A DNA stretch of 64,000 nucleotides from Abelmoschus esculentus (taxonomy: Eukaryota; Streptophyta; Magnoliopsida; Malvales; Malvaceae): the NCBI GenBank assembly GCA_035048815.1, contig JAUCBN010000036.1, positions 5,776,001-5,840,000 on the forward strand, in the 5' to 3' direction. The notes under the pieces were generated by a model. It had not been told where the DNA came from. It worked only from the letters and a program-made list of their open reading frames with translations, and did no database searches. The translations under genes and the position numbers were made by a program. Positions 1 to 11,535 of this stretch are shown in pieces. Each line of letters opens with the position of its first letter. Within the stretch, counting starts at the first letter, position 1.

Positions 1-581
1 AATCTTAGTTTAATAATTTCTTTCATCGTTTAAGATTCATTAGAACTCTTAATTAACATTATTGAGCCCTAATCTCAACTTATCGTGGTGAAGTTACGTA
101 GGGGTATCGATACCCTTATATGGGGTATCGAAACAGGCTGCATCGATACCCACCCAAAGAGGGTATCAAAACATGAGTATCGATACTGGCATCGATACCC
201 TTTGACCAACTTAAAGGTCAACCACGAGGGCCCTCCCGATTCGATACCAGCATCGAACCAAAGATGCCACTAGAGGATACGGTATCGAACCATGGTTCGA
301 TACCCTTAGCCAAGAAGCCAAATTTTCCCTCAAGGGTATCGATACCCCCTGCAAGAAACTATAAATTTTGCCTGAAATTTCTAAGGATCATCTCCTAAAC
401 TTAATCAAATCGATCGTAAAGTGTTCCTACTCAATATTAATGATGTTTAGAGTGTTTTAACATCAATTTCCAGCCCTTAATCATATTAACACAAATTTCA
501 CCATTAATGGCCTCTTTCAAGCAATCCAAGCATACATACATGAAATCCTACATGCTATGCATTCTACCATGAAATTCATGA
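1..581 (-). repeat. Family A (Tekay chromovirus) LTR, left part, interrupted by T1
   Basis: This stretch aligns by eye with the middle of the complete family A LTR at 60663-62071: both open with AATCTTAGTTTAATAA and then share clusters of GGTATCGATACC-like palindromes. The LTR starts before the window. It breaks off at 581, where element T1 begins, and its remainder resumes after T1 at about 8576-9249. The minus strand is given because the family's coding strand at the right end of the window is minus. No gene is supported here; the 62-residue open frame at 85-273 lies within the palindrome cluster. Confidence 0.75.
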
Positions 582-1962
582 TGTAATAACCCATTTAACC
601 AAGCCTAGATCCAACAAAATACCCAACAATCTAGACCCAAATAAAATTAAAAACCGTAGCCCTTAATCAACCTTATCCCTTTCAGCATTGTTGCAGCCGC
701 CAACCACCAAATCACCACCCTTCAACCACCTTGTTGCCACGTGTCCTTGCCTCATAGGATCCTTTGGACGGTCACCGCCCCACCGCCTGAAGTCACTGCC
801 TTAGTCACTTCAGATCTATAAACAAAAGGAGAAAAAATCATTAGTTTTTATATTATAATATATGTAAAATAGGATATATAAATCCCATTCGAAATTGATG
901 TAAGGACTACGAATTTTAAATGAAAAAAGTGTGATTCCAAGCAAAAAAAAATATCAAGAGCAATCCATCCAACACCTATAAACCAAAACGAAAAAAAGGA
1001 GACTGAGAGTAAATCGGAACAAAAATAAAGGCAAAACAAAAATTTATATTTGAAACTTGTCTCTCAGATCTACTAGCGTGTGAAGGTCTTTTCGAAAAAT
1101 CGACTTCAGATCCTTACTCCTTGTGTTGAAATGCTTCAGAAAGTATCAAACTTTTCGGTTTCCAAAAATCGGGAGAGGCGGCATCGACACTGGTGACCGA
1201 CAGACTAGGGCAGCGACGGTGGTCGACCACTAGCACAGAGGTGGAAATAAAGAGAGTTGGGAGAGTTTCTCTCCTTCTTAATTTGAATCTGAAATATGAA
1301 ATGAAGAGGATGGGTGATTTGTTATGAAAATGGGTATTTATTATACCACCAAAACGACGTCGTTTTGGTGCCATCCTTTAAAGGCAAAACGACGTCGTTT
1401 TGGATATCTAAACCCGGCTCCAAACCCACTGAATTGAACCCGACCCGCATATAACTCGTCAAACATGGAAAATTACTCCCGCGGTCCTTGCATTTCCTGT
1501 GGGCTTACGATTGGACCATCTGGTTTGCATTCACTTCAATTTTGATCCTTGTTGTCACTATTTTGACCTTATATTTTAGTTTTATTTAATTTCAGTCACT
1601 TATTTTCTTTTATTTTTGCCTAAGGATTTCGTTTTTCTTTTTGCAGAATAATCCTTATTATTATTTTAGTATTATTATTATTTTATTTAATCCGATTATT
1701 TTCGTTATTTAACTTATTTTATTTATTTTGCAGGTTAAAAATTACGGGATCATAAAATTAACATCAAATTTATATTTTTCGATCATATAAAATATTTTAT
1801 AGTCGATAGGTGCCAATTTTGGGCGTTTTGTGGGTGCTTACCCTTCCCCACACGTAACAGACTCCCGTATCCAACTCTGGTTCGCAGACCTTGATTTTGG
1901 TGTTCCAATCGCACCGTAAAAATGATTGGGGGCGACTCCTCGGATCCAAAATGGTGATTACA
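582..1962 (+). repeat. T1 5' LTR
   Basis: The LTR begins TGTAATAACC and ends GTGATTACA, followed after two bases by a primer-binding site. It is about 1.38 kb. Its last 160 bases (from about 1806) form a block shared with LTR B of this window: AGGTGCCAATTTTGGGCG, later TCTGGTT, and finally GGCGACTCC. It carries two close copies of an ACGACGTCGT palindrome at 1351-1402. The 3' LTR copy has independent deletions and many C-to-T type differences. Confidence 0.85.
1351..1402. promoter_or_regulatory. Twin ACGACGTCGT palindromes in T1 LTR
   Basis: CCAAAACGACGTCGTTTTGG at 1351-1370 is a perfect 20-base palindrome, and an 18-base version recurs at 1385-1402. The ACGT core is the kind bound by plant bZIP factors; that is general knowledge, not shown here. 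In the 3' LTR (about 7970-8030) both copies have lost symmetry through CpG-to-TpG/CpA changes, as expected of methylated DNA. Confidence 0.55.
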
Positions 1963-1964
1963 GC

Positions 1965-1982
1965 TGGCGACTCTGCTGGGGA
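1965..1982 (+). other. T1 primer-binding site (tRNA-Arg type)
   Basis: TGGCGACTCTGCTGGGGA begins two bases after the LTR end. It differs by one base from the site in element B and is complementary to the 3' end of a plant tRNA-Arg(ACG) as I remember it (ending AGCGGAGTCG plus CCA). A tRNA-Arg primer is typical of Ogre elements. Confidence 0.8.
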
Positions 1983-2808
1983 CATTTTTTGAGAGTCGAG
2001 CCTAAAATCGGTTACATTTTATTTAATGATCAAAAATTTAAATTCGATTTATTTTAATTTTGTGATCCTCTATTTATTTTAATATATTTATTAATTTTTT
2101 AAAATGTTTTTTCATGTTTCCTTATTTCATGATCTCTCAACCCAGGCTCCGTCCATTTAAGTGGGGAGCATGAAACCACTCCTTCGTGAAGTTTTGCCTC
2201 CATGTAGGATGGGGAATTGCTTTCGGGATATTTTTCCTCTGTCTTCGTGAGACCTATGTCTTTGCATACACTTAGAGAAACGTATCCCCCTGAATCATGC
2301 TTATTATCCTTAGCAGGGTAATAAGTATTGTTCGAGTACCTTCTAGAACCGAACCACATATAGTGAGACCTAGAAGCCCATCCTTAGAGCCATGCGAAAC
2401 TCGGCTCGTTTAGCAATAACCCTTTAGACTTTGTTGCCTTTATTTACAACTTTATTATTTATTGTTGTTATATTTATAATTTAAATTAGTTATTTACTTT
2501 AATGTGAATTAATTTCGTTTCTTTTTGAAGGCATTATAACATTTTATAATCATCCATTTTGCATCAATTACTATGATCACGTTTTAATTTTTGTATTTCA
2601 CGAGCATAAAATATTGATTCACGATTGGTTCTTAACTTAAAATATATCGGGAGAAAATCTAGCATCCTAGATATTAATACTACATTCAAAGTTGTGAACA
2701 AATCCCGTACACATAAAATGGTGGACCCGAGAATCATTTTTTAAATCGATACTTTAACGTTTAAGTCATGCATCATGCATTCACATGCATTCATATTAGT
2801 ACTATTGT
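1983..2808 (+). other. T1 untranslated leader, no gene
   Basis: This is a non-coding leader between the primer site and gag. The stretch at about 2145-2260 (TTAAGTGGGG, then CTTCGTGAAG and GTCTTCGTGAGACC) resembles the leader of element B read on its minus strand (53560-53700). That supports shared ancestry of the two elements. No open frame of note is present. Confidence 0.6.
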
Positions 2809-4425
2809 TTGGGGTCCCCTGTCTCAGCAATACTAGACCAGACAACAATTCAGCATCCCTACGGAACTCGACTCAAGACGAAGAAGATGAACAAGGATAG
2901 ATTGGATAAGATTGAGCCGACTCAAAAGAATCTACATGATGATTTAACACGAAAAATGGAAGACCAATTAGCCAAGGCTCGACAAGAAATGAAAGAACAG
3001 ATTGCAAGATCTCAACAAGAAATGCTCGATAAACTAACCCAAATGCTCGGATTCAAACAAGAAGAAGTTTTTATCGTCGACCCAGGGGCATATCCCGTGG
3101 ACATGATTGAAGATCCCATATACCCTTCAGGTTTTACTCCTCTTCAAACTAAGATACCTTCGGAGGCTCATCCCTAGGTGGTTTTTTCTAAAGGAAAGCT
3201 ACCATTGCATCCGACTAACACATATGGTCCTAAGAACATACCCTCTATATCAGAAGCCAAACTGGAGGGCAATCAAGCAGAAAACTTTGTCTCAGAACTT
3301 GATCAACTGATCGAACCAAAGATTGAGACTTCAAAAGAAATTGAAGAGCGTTGCAAATGACTTGAAGAAAAGATGGAAGCTATGGAGATTGAAGACACCT
3401 TCATCAGATTCAATGCCAACGAACTCAACCTCGTCCAAGATCTGATGTTACCCCCGAAATTCAAAGTCTTAGAATTTAAAAGATATGACGGGACTAGTTG
3501 CCCTCGAGCCCATCTTACTATGTTTTGCCGAAGAATGATAGGGTACGATAGGGATGACAAGTTACTAATACACTATTTTCAAGATAGTTTAACGGGATCT
3601 GCCACTAAATGGTATAATCAATTGAATCATTATCAGATAAAGTCATGGGAAAACTTGACTAAGGCATTTCTGGAGCAATATAAGCATGTTAGCGATATGG
3701 TACCAAACCGCTTGACTTTGCAACACATGAAACAAAGATCTAACGAAAGCTTTAGAAAATAAGCACAACGTTGGAGAGATGTAGCAACACAAGTCCAACC
3801 TCCTCTTAGTGAAAAAAAGACGATGGTTATATTCATCCAAACTTTGGAAGGCCCAATCCTGGATCGCCTCATAGGCAATGCAACCACCAATTTCTCTGAT
3901 CTGGTGTTATCTGGTGAGCTCATTGACAATGCCATCAAGAGTGACAAAATTGATGCCGGTGGAAGTTCGGCCCAGAGAAGGTCAACACATGGGAAGAAGG
4001 ATAATAAAGTGAATTCTTCAAGAATATATAGTGTCAATTATTCCAAGCCTGTAACGGTGACACAACCTGCAACCACAGGTACTTTTAACTCCTCAACCCA
4101 AGATTTCAGTCAGAGAAAGAATGTTGAAAAGAAAGAATTTACTCAATTACCAATGTCTTGTGGGGAGCTACACAAATAGTTGTATGATAAGCACGTGGTT
4201 TCGCCTTTTTATCAAGCCCTGGTATAACCCCTTTTCCCAAAATGGTATGATGCCAATGCAAGATGCGATTATCATGCAGGACAAGTGGGGCATTCAATTG
4301 AAAATTGTCCAGGTTTCAAAAAGCTAGTGGAAAAGCTCATCAAACTCGGAGTGATAAGATTCAATGACTCAATTGAAAGGACCACGAAGACGGTTCTTTT
4401 ACCGAAGTATGAAGACGCTAAATAA
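2809..4425 (+). pseudogene. T1 gag, broken
   Basis: Gag is the capsid polyprotein that packages element RNA. One frame runs from the ATG at 2809 with in-frame stops at 3175-3177, 3358-3360, 3760-3762 and 4177-4179, then shifts frame before its end at about 4425. The order matches gag of element B: an N-terminal charged coiled coil rich in K, E and Q (about residues 25-85), the retrotransposon gag core (GSATKWYNQL, IKSWENLTKAFLEQYKH, near 3600-3690), and a C-terminal CX2H...HX4C knuckle (CDYHAGQVGHSIENC, near 4265-4310) followed by the conserved KKLVEKLIKLGVI stretch. No protease follows. The stops show that it is dead. Confidence 0.85.
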
Positions 4426-5889
4426 GAATAAAAATGTTGTTTTTGAGTTTTACAAAAGTAAATTATGCCTACTAGGCTAAGACATTGCTCTACCTTGACC
4501 ATAGTAGGTTACTTGTAGTTTTCATCTCTTCCAATGAGATGTTTTTTTTGAACATTCTCGCTAGCCTAAGCTCATTAGCAGCGAAAGTCTTTTGTAAGGG
4601 CCCAAAACTACAAGTTGCAATGAAATATATTTTGGTGCAATACTCTGAGGTTGAATGTTGTGCAAACCAACTTTAGAAGATAAAGACAACCCAGCTGGGC
4701 GACATGACCATAGGAATTCTCACACTTTAAGGGTTCAGACTGTTAAAAAAAAATTGGGGCATCCATTTTGAGAAAAGGTTCCGAGAAAGGAAGCCAAATC
4801 AGAGAAGCTCATGCAGAGTCCATTATGATTGATGGAACCAGGGGCACCTCTAGAAAAATCATGGTATTCATACATTCAAGCGTTTTGTATTTACAAACCA
4901 TACATTTAGATTAAACAAGCATTGAGCATAAATTAGGGACATCCTTTGAAAACAGAAAAATCATGTCATTCATGCATTCATATATTTTACATTTAGACAT
5001 CATACATTCAGACTTGACATATATTGAGCATTCATGATACACATATTTTTGCTAGTACATATAAACAGGTCTAGAGAAGGGACCGAAAAAACTTAATCAA
5101 GGGGGAAATAACACGATGGCCAACCTTTGACCCCGAGAAGGCTAAAATAACACAGATTTTTCAAGTAATGACTCCAAAATTTTGAACAATAACTAACGAA
5201 TATTTTATTTTGCTTTTAGGTCACGATTACCCATCATGGAATAGCAGAAACAACTTTTTCTCAGTGTCACCTCCGTTAGTGGTGGGGAATCAATTTTGAT
5301 AGAATCATGCTCCTCTGATAATTATGTTACGGATCAAGCTTCAATGCGGATTTTACTTTTTCCATATTTGTATTGATAGTACATGTGAATCAAAGTTGTT
5401 TTGCAAAAAATAAAAAATGAAATAAAAAATCGAAAAAGATATGCAAAAATAAGACATTAGACAATTCAAATGTCCTTCAAAAATCTATTTTTGTGAATGG
5501 TCGAAGGAAGATAAATCCTTTAAAAAAATCCAATCTTGTGGTTGGTGCAAACTGATTGTACCTAGGGGAATGATACAACTAGCCCGGAGCAAACGACTAC
5601 CGATAAAGGCAAAACAAATTCGTTAATCCCTGTACATTTGAGAAAAATGCATTAATAAAGACCATTCAAATGTTCATTGAAATCCATATTCATGAATGGT
5701 CAAGGAATTAAATCCTTGGTACCAACTGATTGTACCCAGAGTAATGGTACAACTAGCCCGGAGTAAACGGCTACCGGTAAAAGCATATCAAATCCATTGA
5801 TCCCTGTGCATTTGGGAAAAATTCAAAGAAGATACATAATGTCAATTTAAGACCTTTCGAATCAGATATTCAAAACTTTCATGCTTTGA
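4426..5889 (+). other. T1 non-coding tract replacing pol
   Basis: There are no recognisable protein motifs in any frame where pol would be expected. Two local duplications are visible. One unit of about 110 bases, around CATACATT.AGA and TTGAGCAT, occurs at about 4865-4935 and again at 4965-5040. A second, of about 190 bases, is listed separately. The rest is AT-rich spacer. Confidence 0.6.
5466..5830 (+). repeat. Tandem duplication of about 185 bp in T1
   Basis: Two adjacent diverged copies (about 5466-5650 and 5651-5830) share, in order, ATTCAAATGT, GTGAATGGTC or ATGAATGGTC, CAACTGATTGTACC, ACAACTAGCCCGGAG and ATCCCTGT.CATTTG. The second copy is slightly shorter. It lies just upstream of the minisatellite. 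Confidence 0.75.
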
Positions 5890-6915
5890 TCTTGTCCCCG
5901 TTGATGGTGTGGCCAGATTAGAATCACTAAACTCACTCCTACAGCTCCGTTGATGGTGTAGTGAGATTCAAATTGCTGATATTCGATCTTACCCCTCTGT
6001 TGATGATGTGGACAGATCTAACTCGGTTCTGTTTCTTCGTTGATGGCATAATAGGACCCAAATTACTGAAATTCAATCTTGTCCCTATTGATGGTGTGGC
6101 TAGATCCAAATCATTATACTTTAGCCCTGTTTCTCCGTTGATGGCGTAGTAGGATTTAAATTACAAACTTGATCTCGTCCCCGTTGATGGTGTGGCCAGA
6201 TCCAACCCAATCATGCTTCTCCATTGACGGTGTAGTATGATCCAGACTTGATCTTACCCCCCGTTGATGGAGTGGATAGATCCAACTTAGTCCTGCTTCT
6301 CCATTGATGGCGCAGTAGGATCTAAATCATAGACTTGATATTGTCCCCGTTGATGGTGCGACCAGATCCCATTCAATCATGCTTCGGCGTTGAAGGCGCA
6401 GTATGATCCAGACTTGATCTTACCCCTCCGTTGATAGATTGGATAGGTCCAACTGAGTCTTGATTCTCCATTGATGATGCAGTAAGATCCAAAATATAGA
6501 CTTGATCTCGTCCCTGTTGATGGTGTGACCAGATCCCATTCAATTATGTTTCTCCGTTGATGGCTTAGTATGCTCCAGACTTGATCTTATCCCTCCGTTG
6601 ATAGAGTAGATAGATCCGACTAGGTCCTGTTTCTCCGTTGATGGCGTAATAGGGTCTAAATTGCTGAAACTTGATTTTATCCCCGTTGATGGTGTGGCCA
6701 GATCTGAATCACTGAAGTTCAATCCTACTTCTCCGTTGATGACGGAGTAGGATCCAAATTGATGAAATTTGATCTTGTCCCCGTTGATGGTGTAGCCAGA
6801 TCTAAATCACCAAAGTTCAATCCGGCTTCAACCCTGCTTCTCCGTTGATGGCAGAGTAAGATCCAAGTTGCTGAAATTTTATCTTATCCCTCCGTTGATG
6901 GTGCGGATAAAGTCG
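5890..6915 (+). repeat. CCGTTGATGG minisatellite in T1
   Basis: About 23 units averaging about 45 bases are built round the core CCGTTGATGGTGTGGCCAGA or its alternate TCCGTTGATGGCGTAGTAGG. The two types tend to alternate, one preceded by GATCTTGTCCC and the other by CCTGCTTCT, so the higher-order unit is about 90 bases. The units are diverged and the spacing is irregular. No open frame spans the array. Internal tandem repeats of this sort are known in Tat/Ogre untranslated regions. Confidence 0.85.
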
Positions 6916-7287
6916 AACTTTAAACTTTAGACCTTATGTCATCAAGGTCATAGCAAGACAAGCTTATTTTGTCTCATCCAACAGTTCAGCTGCAATTTTT
7001 GTTCTCCTCGACGAATCTCCTCATTTTAAAGATTTTACTGACAATGGCGGTGGAGTAGATCAAGTCAAAGTTCCAGCAGAAGAAGCGATGGCCAAAAGAA
7101 CCATAATTTTACAAGAAGAACCTCAACCTTACCAAGAAGAACCTCAACCATACCAAAAAAGAACTTCAACCTTACTAAAGAACAACCCTCGTCTTACCAA
7201 GATTAACCCATTTACCCAACAATGAAATGGATTATTCTTTATCCTTGCTCTATTGTCGTTACACAACAATGAGCAAAGAGGGGCAAC
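6916..7287 (+). other. T1 3' untranslated region and polypurine tract
   Basis: A non-coding tail contains a short imperfect repeat (TACCAAGAAGAACCTCAACC and variants, about 7100-7190). The purine-rich tract AAAGAGGGGCAAC at 7275-7287 touches the 3' LTR and would prime plus-strand synthesis. The same AAAGAGGGGCAAC precedes the 3' LTR of element B on its own strand. Confidence 0.75.
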
Positions 7288-8575
7288 TGTAATAACCCAT
7301 TTACCCAAGCCTAGATCCAACAAAATATCCAACAATCTAAACCCAAATAAAATTAAAAAATCCTAACCCATAATCAACCTTATCCCCTTCAGCATTGCTG
7401 CAGCCGCCAACCACCAAATCACCACCCTTCAACCACCTTGTTGCCACCTGGATAGCCACCATCCCACCGCCTTAGTCACTTCAGATCTACAAACAAAAGG
7501 ATAAAAAATTATTAGTTTTTATATTATAATATATGTAAAATGGGATATATAAATCCCATTCAAAATTGATGTAAGGACTACGAATTTTGAATGAAAAAAA
7601 TTGTGATTCCAAGCAAAAAAAAATCAAGAGCAATTCATCCAACATCCATAAACCAAAACGATAAAAGGAGACTGAGAGAAAATCGGAACAAAAATAAAGG
7701 TGGAATTTTTTTTAGATTTGAAACTTGTCTTTCAGATCTACTCGCGTGTGAAGTTTTTTTCGAAAAACCGATTTCAGATCCTTACTCCTTGTGTTGAAAC
7801 GCAGCACCGACGCCGGTGACCGGCAGACCATGGCGCGACGGTGGCCGTCCACCAGCACAGAGGCGGAAACAAAGAGAGTTGGGAGAGTTTCTCTCATTCT
7901 TAATTTGAGTCTAAAATATGAAATGAAGAGGATGGATGATTTGTTATGAAAATGGGTATTTATTATACCACCAAAACGATGCCGTTTTAGTGTCATCCTT
8001 TAAAGGCAAAAACGACATCGTTTTGGATATCCAAACCCGGCTACAAACCCACTAAACTGAACCCGACCCACATGTAACCCGTCAAACATGGAAAATTACT
8101 CCCGTGGTCCTTGCGTTTCCCGTGGGCTTGCGATTGGACCTTCTGGTTTGCATTCACTTCGATTTTGGTCCTTGTTGTCATTATTTTGACCTTATATTTT
8201 AGTTTTATTTAATTTCAATCACTTATATTCTTGTATTTTGGCATAAGGATTTCATGTTTTTTTTTTGCAAAATGATCCTTATTATTATTTTCGCATTATT
8301 ATTATTTTATTTAATCCGATTATTTTCGTTATTTGACTTATTTTATTTATTTTGCAGGTTAAAAATTCTGGAATCATAAAATTAACATCGAATTTATATT
8401 TTTCGATCATATAAAATATTTTGTAACCGATAGGTGCCAATTTTGGGTGTTGTGGGGTTCTCACCCTTCCCCATACGTAACAGACTCCTGGATCCAACTC
8501 TGGTTCGCAGACCTTGATTTTGGTGTTCCAATCGTACCATAAAAATGATTGGTGGTGACTCCCCGGACCAAAAAC
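7288..8575 (+). repeat. T1 3' LTR, truncated at its end
   Basis: This is a diverged copy of 582-1962. It opens TGTAATAACCCATTTACC and can be followed to about ACTCCCCGGACCAAAAA near 8573. It lacks the final TGGTGATTACA of the 5' LTR. Compared with the 5' copy it has lost two segments (round 7440 and round 7800). Family A LTR sequence resumes immediately after. Confidence 0.8.
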
Positions 8576-9249
8576 GCTGAACAAAATTGATGAAAACAGA
8601 GTTGGGAGTACCAACCTTGAGCTAAAACAACAACCAAAACGAGCTCCATTCCTTCTTAAGCTTTCTTCTTCCCAAGACTTGTAGAAGATTCTCCAAATTT
8701 TCTCTCTACAAGGAGATGTTAAACTAAGCATTAGATACCACTTGAGAAGGTTCTTAGAACAACAAAGTCATAAGAAACTAAGATTTAAGCCCTTAAAAAC
8801 TCATTCATGTTTTTCCCTCAACTCATACTAAAAAATCTTCTTCCTCACCAACTAACACATTTTTTACCATTTTGGATAGATCTCAAACCACTCTAGAACT
8901 TACTCTTCACCTTAAAAACGTGATTCACAAGCCTCAAAGCAAAGTTCTCTCCTTTAACTATTCTTCTCTTCTTGCAAAGTTAGGAAGATGAAGGAAGAAA
9001 AAGATAAAAATGGGGTGATCTCACTCTGCAGAAAAACTCCTTAAACCCCTCTTTTTCTTCCTTTTAGATATTTACCAAAATGCCCAAACTCCAAACTCAC
9101 AAGCCCAACACCTATAAGACCCAACAATCCTAAAGCCTAACACAAACTAGCAGCCCAACAAGGCCCACAAACTCTCAACTCGGGGCCTAAAATCAAAGCC
9201 CAAACTCTCGTGTTAACCTGACAATCAGATCCGAATCCGGATCATTATA
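8576..9249 (-). repeat. Family A LTR, right part after T1
   Basis: The sequence matches the second half of the LTR at 60663-62071: AACGTGATTC, GTGATCTCACTCTGCAG against GTGACTTCACTCTGATTTTCC, a run of AAGCCCAAC/AGGCCCA, then TTAACC(C/T)GACA and an end in GGATCATTATA against GGGTCATTACA. It is followed by a T tract and GACGATC. With 1-581 it makes one old LTR that T1 landed in. Confidence 0.75.
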
Positions 9250-11535
9250 TTTTTTTCAGACGATCTACAATTTAAAACATAAAAAGAATGTTATTTTTTA
9301 GGTAAAAACCGAAAAACATAAAAAAGAGTGTCATTTTTAAGGTGAAAATTGAAAATATTTGAGTTTTAGATGTTTAATATTATTTTTTTGTTTCGATAAT
9401 CTAATAATATTTTTTATTACAATAATTAGTTTGAAAAAAAACTTACATATCTTTAAATAAATTGTACGGGATCCCAAAATCTTTGAAACTAATAACAGTT
9501 TCGATAAAATAAAAAATTTTGTTTTAATAAATTACACAAACTCCTCAAAATTTTTAAACCGTCCATGATAACATAAATATGTGACAAGAGATTCTATATT
9601 TACTCAAACGTATGAACCTCTTATGTGTTCTAACTGAGAATATTTGGAAACACAAAAGTTTAAGAGATTTATTTTGTGTTTCCATTATGACCAATTGATG
9701 TAACAAGTATTGAAAAAAATATGTGACTCCCCAAAAGTAGAGAAATATAATGAAAAAATTAGTCCTTAATGTTGACATATTTTTATTTTAGCCCTTATAA
9801 TTCTTTAGCTAAATTTAAAACTTATTATTTTAAAACGAGTAAGAAATCAATTATTGTAAACATAAATATTATCTGAAATGATAAATATTTTTACACAGAA
9901 CCCATAAAATCTTTTAAGGGAAAAATAGCGAGGATGATATACAATTACTTTTAAGGGACACATTTTAATAAATTACACAGAACTCATAAAATCTTTGAGC
10001 CGCCCCTGATTAAGGTAGTTAACTACCATTCTCTTTGTACAAGAACACATACAAAATTACGTTCTTCAAAATATATTCTTTAATGTCAAATATATTCTTT
10101 AAAATATATTTTAACAAAGTATTCCTGATTTTGTTGAATATCTCAATTACAAAGAAAATAAAAATACTCCAATTATTGATAAAACTAATCACATAATTGG
10201 TGTGTATTGGTCCTTCAATATTGCCTACTACCTGGGGTAAAGTTTTTCTATAATAATATATGCATTGATTTATCATATTTAGAAACACCATTAAATTAGA
10301 AAGTATTAAAACATGCGAAAGAGGCTTATTAAGGATGGATTTTAGGATTGCTAATGACTTAAGTACATGATGATGTTTTTAAATGTTGAAAAATGAGTCA
10401 CCCTCTGCCACTCAACTACCTAACCCAAACCAATTAAAGAGGTCCACAGGCAAAAATAAAGTATAGTGTTTGATTTTAGCTTTTTAGGTAGGAGATTATG
10501 AAAAATATAAATATAAAAATATAATATCAAAATTATGTTATGTGACTTTAAAAATGAACACCAACATAATACAAATATGTGATCAAATTTAAATTAAAAA
10601 CCAATAAAAAGTAAAATAATAAAATATTATAAAAATTACATATTTTTAACATTATAAAAAAATAAAGATACATACTTAATACACAAATTGTGAAAACGAA
10701 ATCTTTATAATCATTTTAAATTTAGTGTTTATAGTTAGAATTTATATTTTATAAATTATAATTATAATTTAGGGTTTAGAGCTTAGAATTTAAGATTTAG
10801 AGTTAAATGTTTATAGTTATCCTAAACCATAAATTCTAACCAGAACCGATCAATTCTAAACTACTAAACCAAAACTTCTAAACTATGACACTAATAAGCT
10901 TGTAAAAATATATATTTTTTCGTTTATGTATGAAATATTATTGAAGCAAATATCAAAAACATAAATAACCTTGGGCAGAGCGAAATTCTATAATACTCAA
11001 AATATTTCAAAAATATATATTATTCATAAATTTTATATAAAAACATTAAAAATAAAATTTGCAAAATTAATGTAAAAAATTTAAAATTTCAGCATAATAA
11101 TTTAATTTTTTTAATCATCTAATTATAAAACAATTAAAATACTCAAACACGAAAAATCCGAACCGATAGGTCTCTTTCTCTAACCACATTTCTTTTAAAA
11201 AAAGAATTATAATTCACCAAAGCGAGCTATTAATTTCTTATCACGATAAGCCAATAACTAAGATTAAAAATGGAAATCTTTCTATGAAAATAGAAAGTTC
11301 CCTCCGTTTGCTGCTATTTGACTGAAAAAAGGAGTTTCCCATTTTTAAGCTATATTTCCCCCCTATTACATTACTTGTCGTTCTATTCAAAAAGCATCTC
11401 TGCCTTCGAATGAGAGAATATATTATAGGTCCGGTTTGATACATCAGTCGTGGTCTCTAACAAATGAAAACTATCATTTTCATCACTATTCATCCATGTT
11501 ATTTTTATAATTTTTAGAAACTATATTTTTTAAAT

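Larger units (their letters stand above)
582..8575 (+). mobile_element. T1: gag-only, non-autonomous Ogre/Tat-like Gypsy element
   Basis: Two related LTRs (582-1962 and 7288 to about 8575), both opening TGTAATAACCCATTTA, bracket a tRNA-Arg-type primer site, a broken gag frame, a long non-coding tract with a minisatellite, and a purine-rich tract. No protease, RT or integrase motif can be found in any frame between 4426 and 7287, so the element could move only with help from a relative. Its leader, gag and U5 resemble those of element B in this window, which places it in the Ogre/Tat lineage. The LTRs differ by many substitutions and several indels, so the insertion is old. The 3' LTR lacks its last dozen or so bases and no target duplication is visible. 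Confidence 0.85.

Noticed and set aside
848..1374. Minus-strand frames of 63 and 86 codons in the T1 LTR
   Set aside because: A related minus-strand frame (7712-7996) recurs in the 3' LTR but with shifts and no domain; LTR sequence, not genes.
5890..6915. CRISPR-like regular repeats
   Set aside because: Units are diverged, alternate in type, lack unique spacers and lie in a plant retrotransposon; this is a minisatellite.
10770..10850. Telomere-like TTTAGGG words
   Set aside because: Only one or two true TTTAGGG units occur, among degenerate TTTAGAGTT words, with no tandem array; also present in U2 as part of the duplicated segment.
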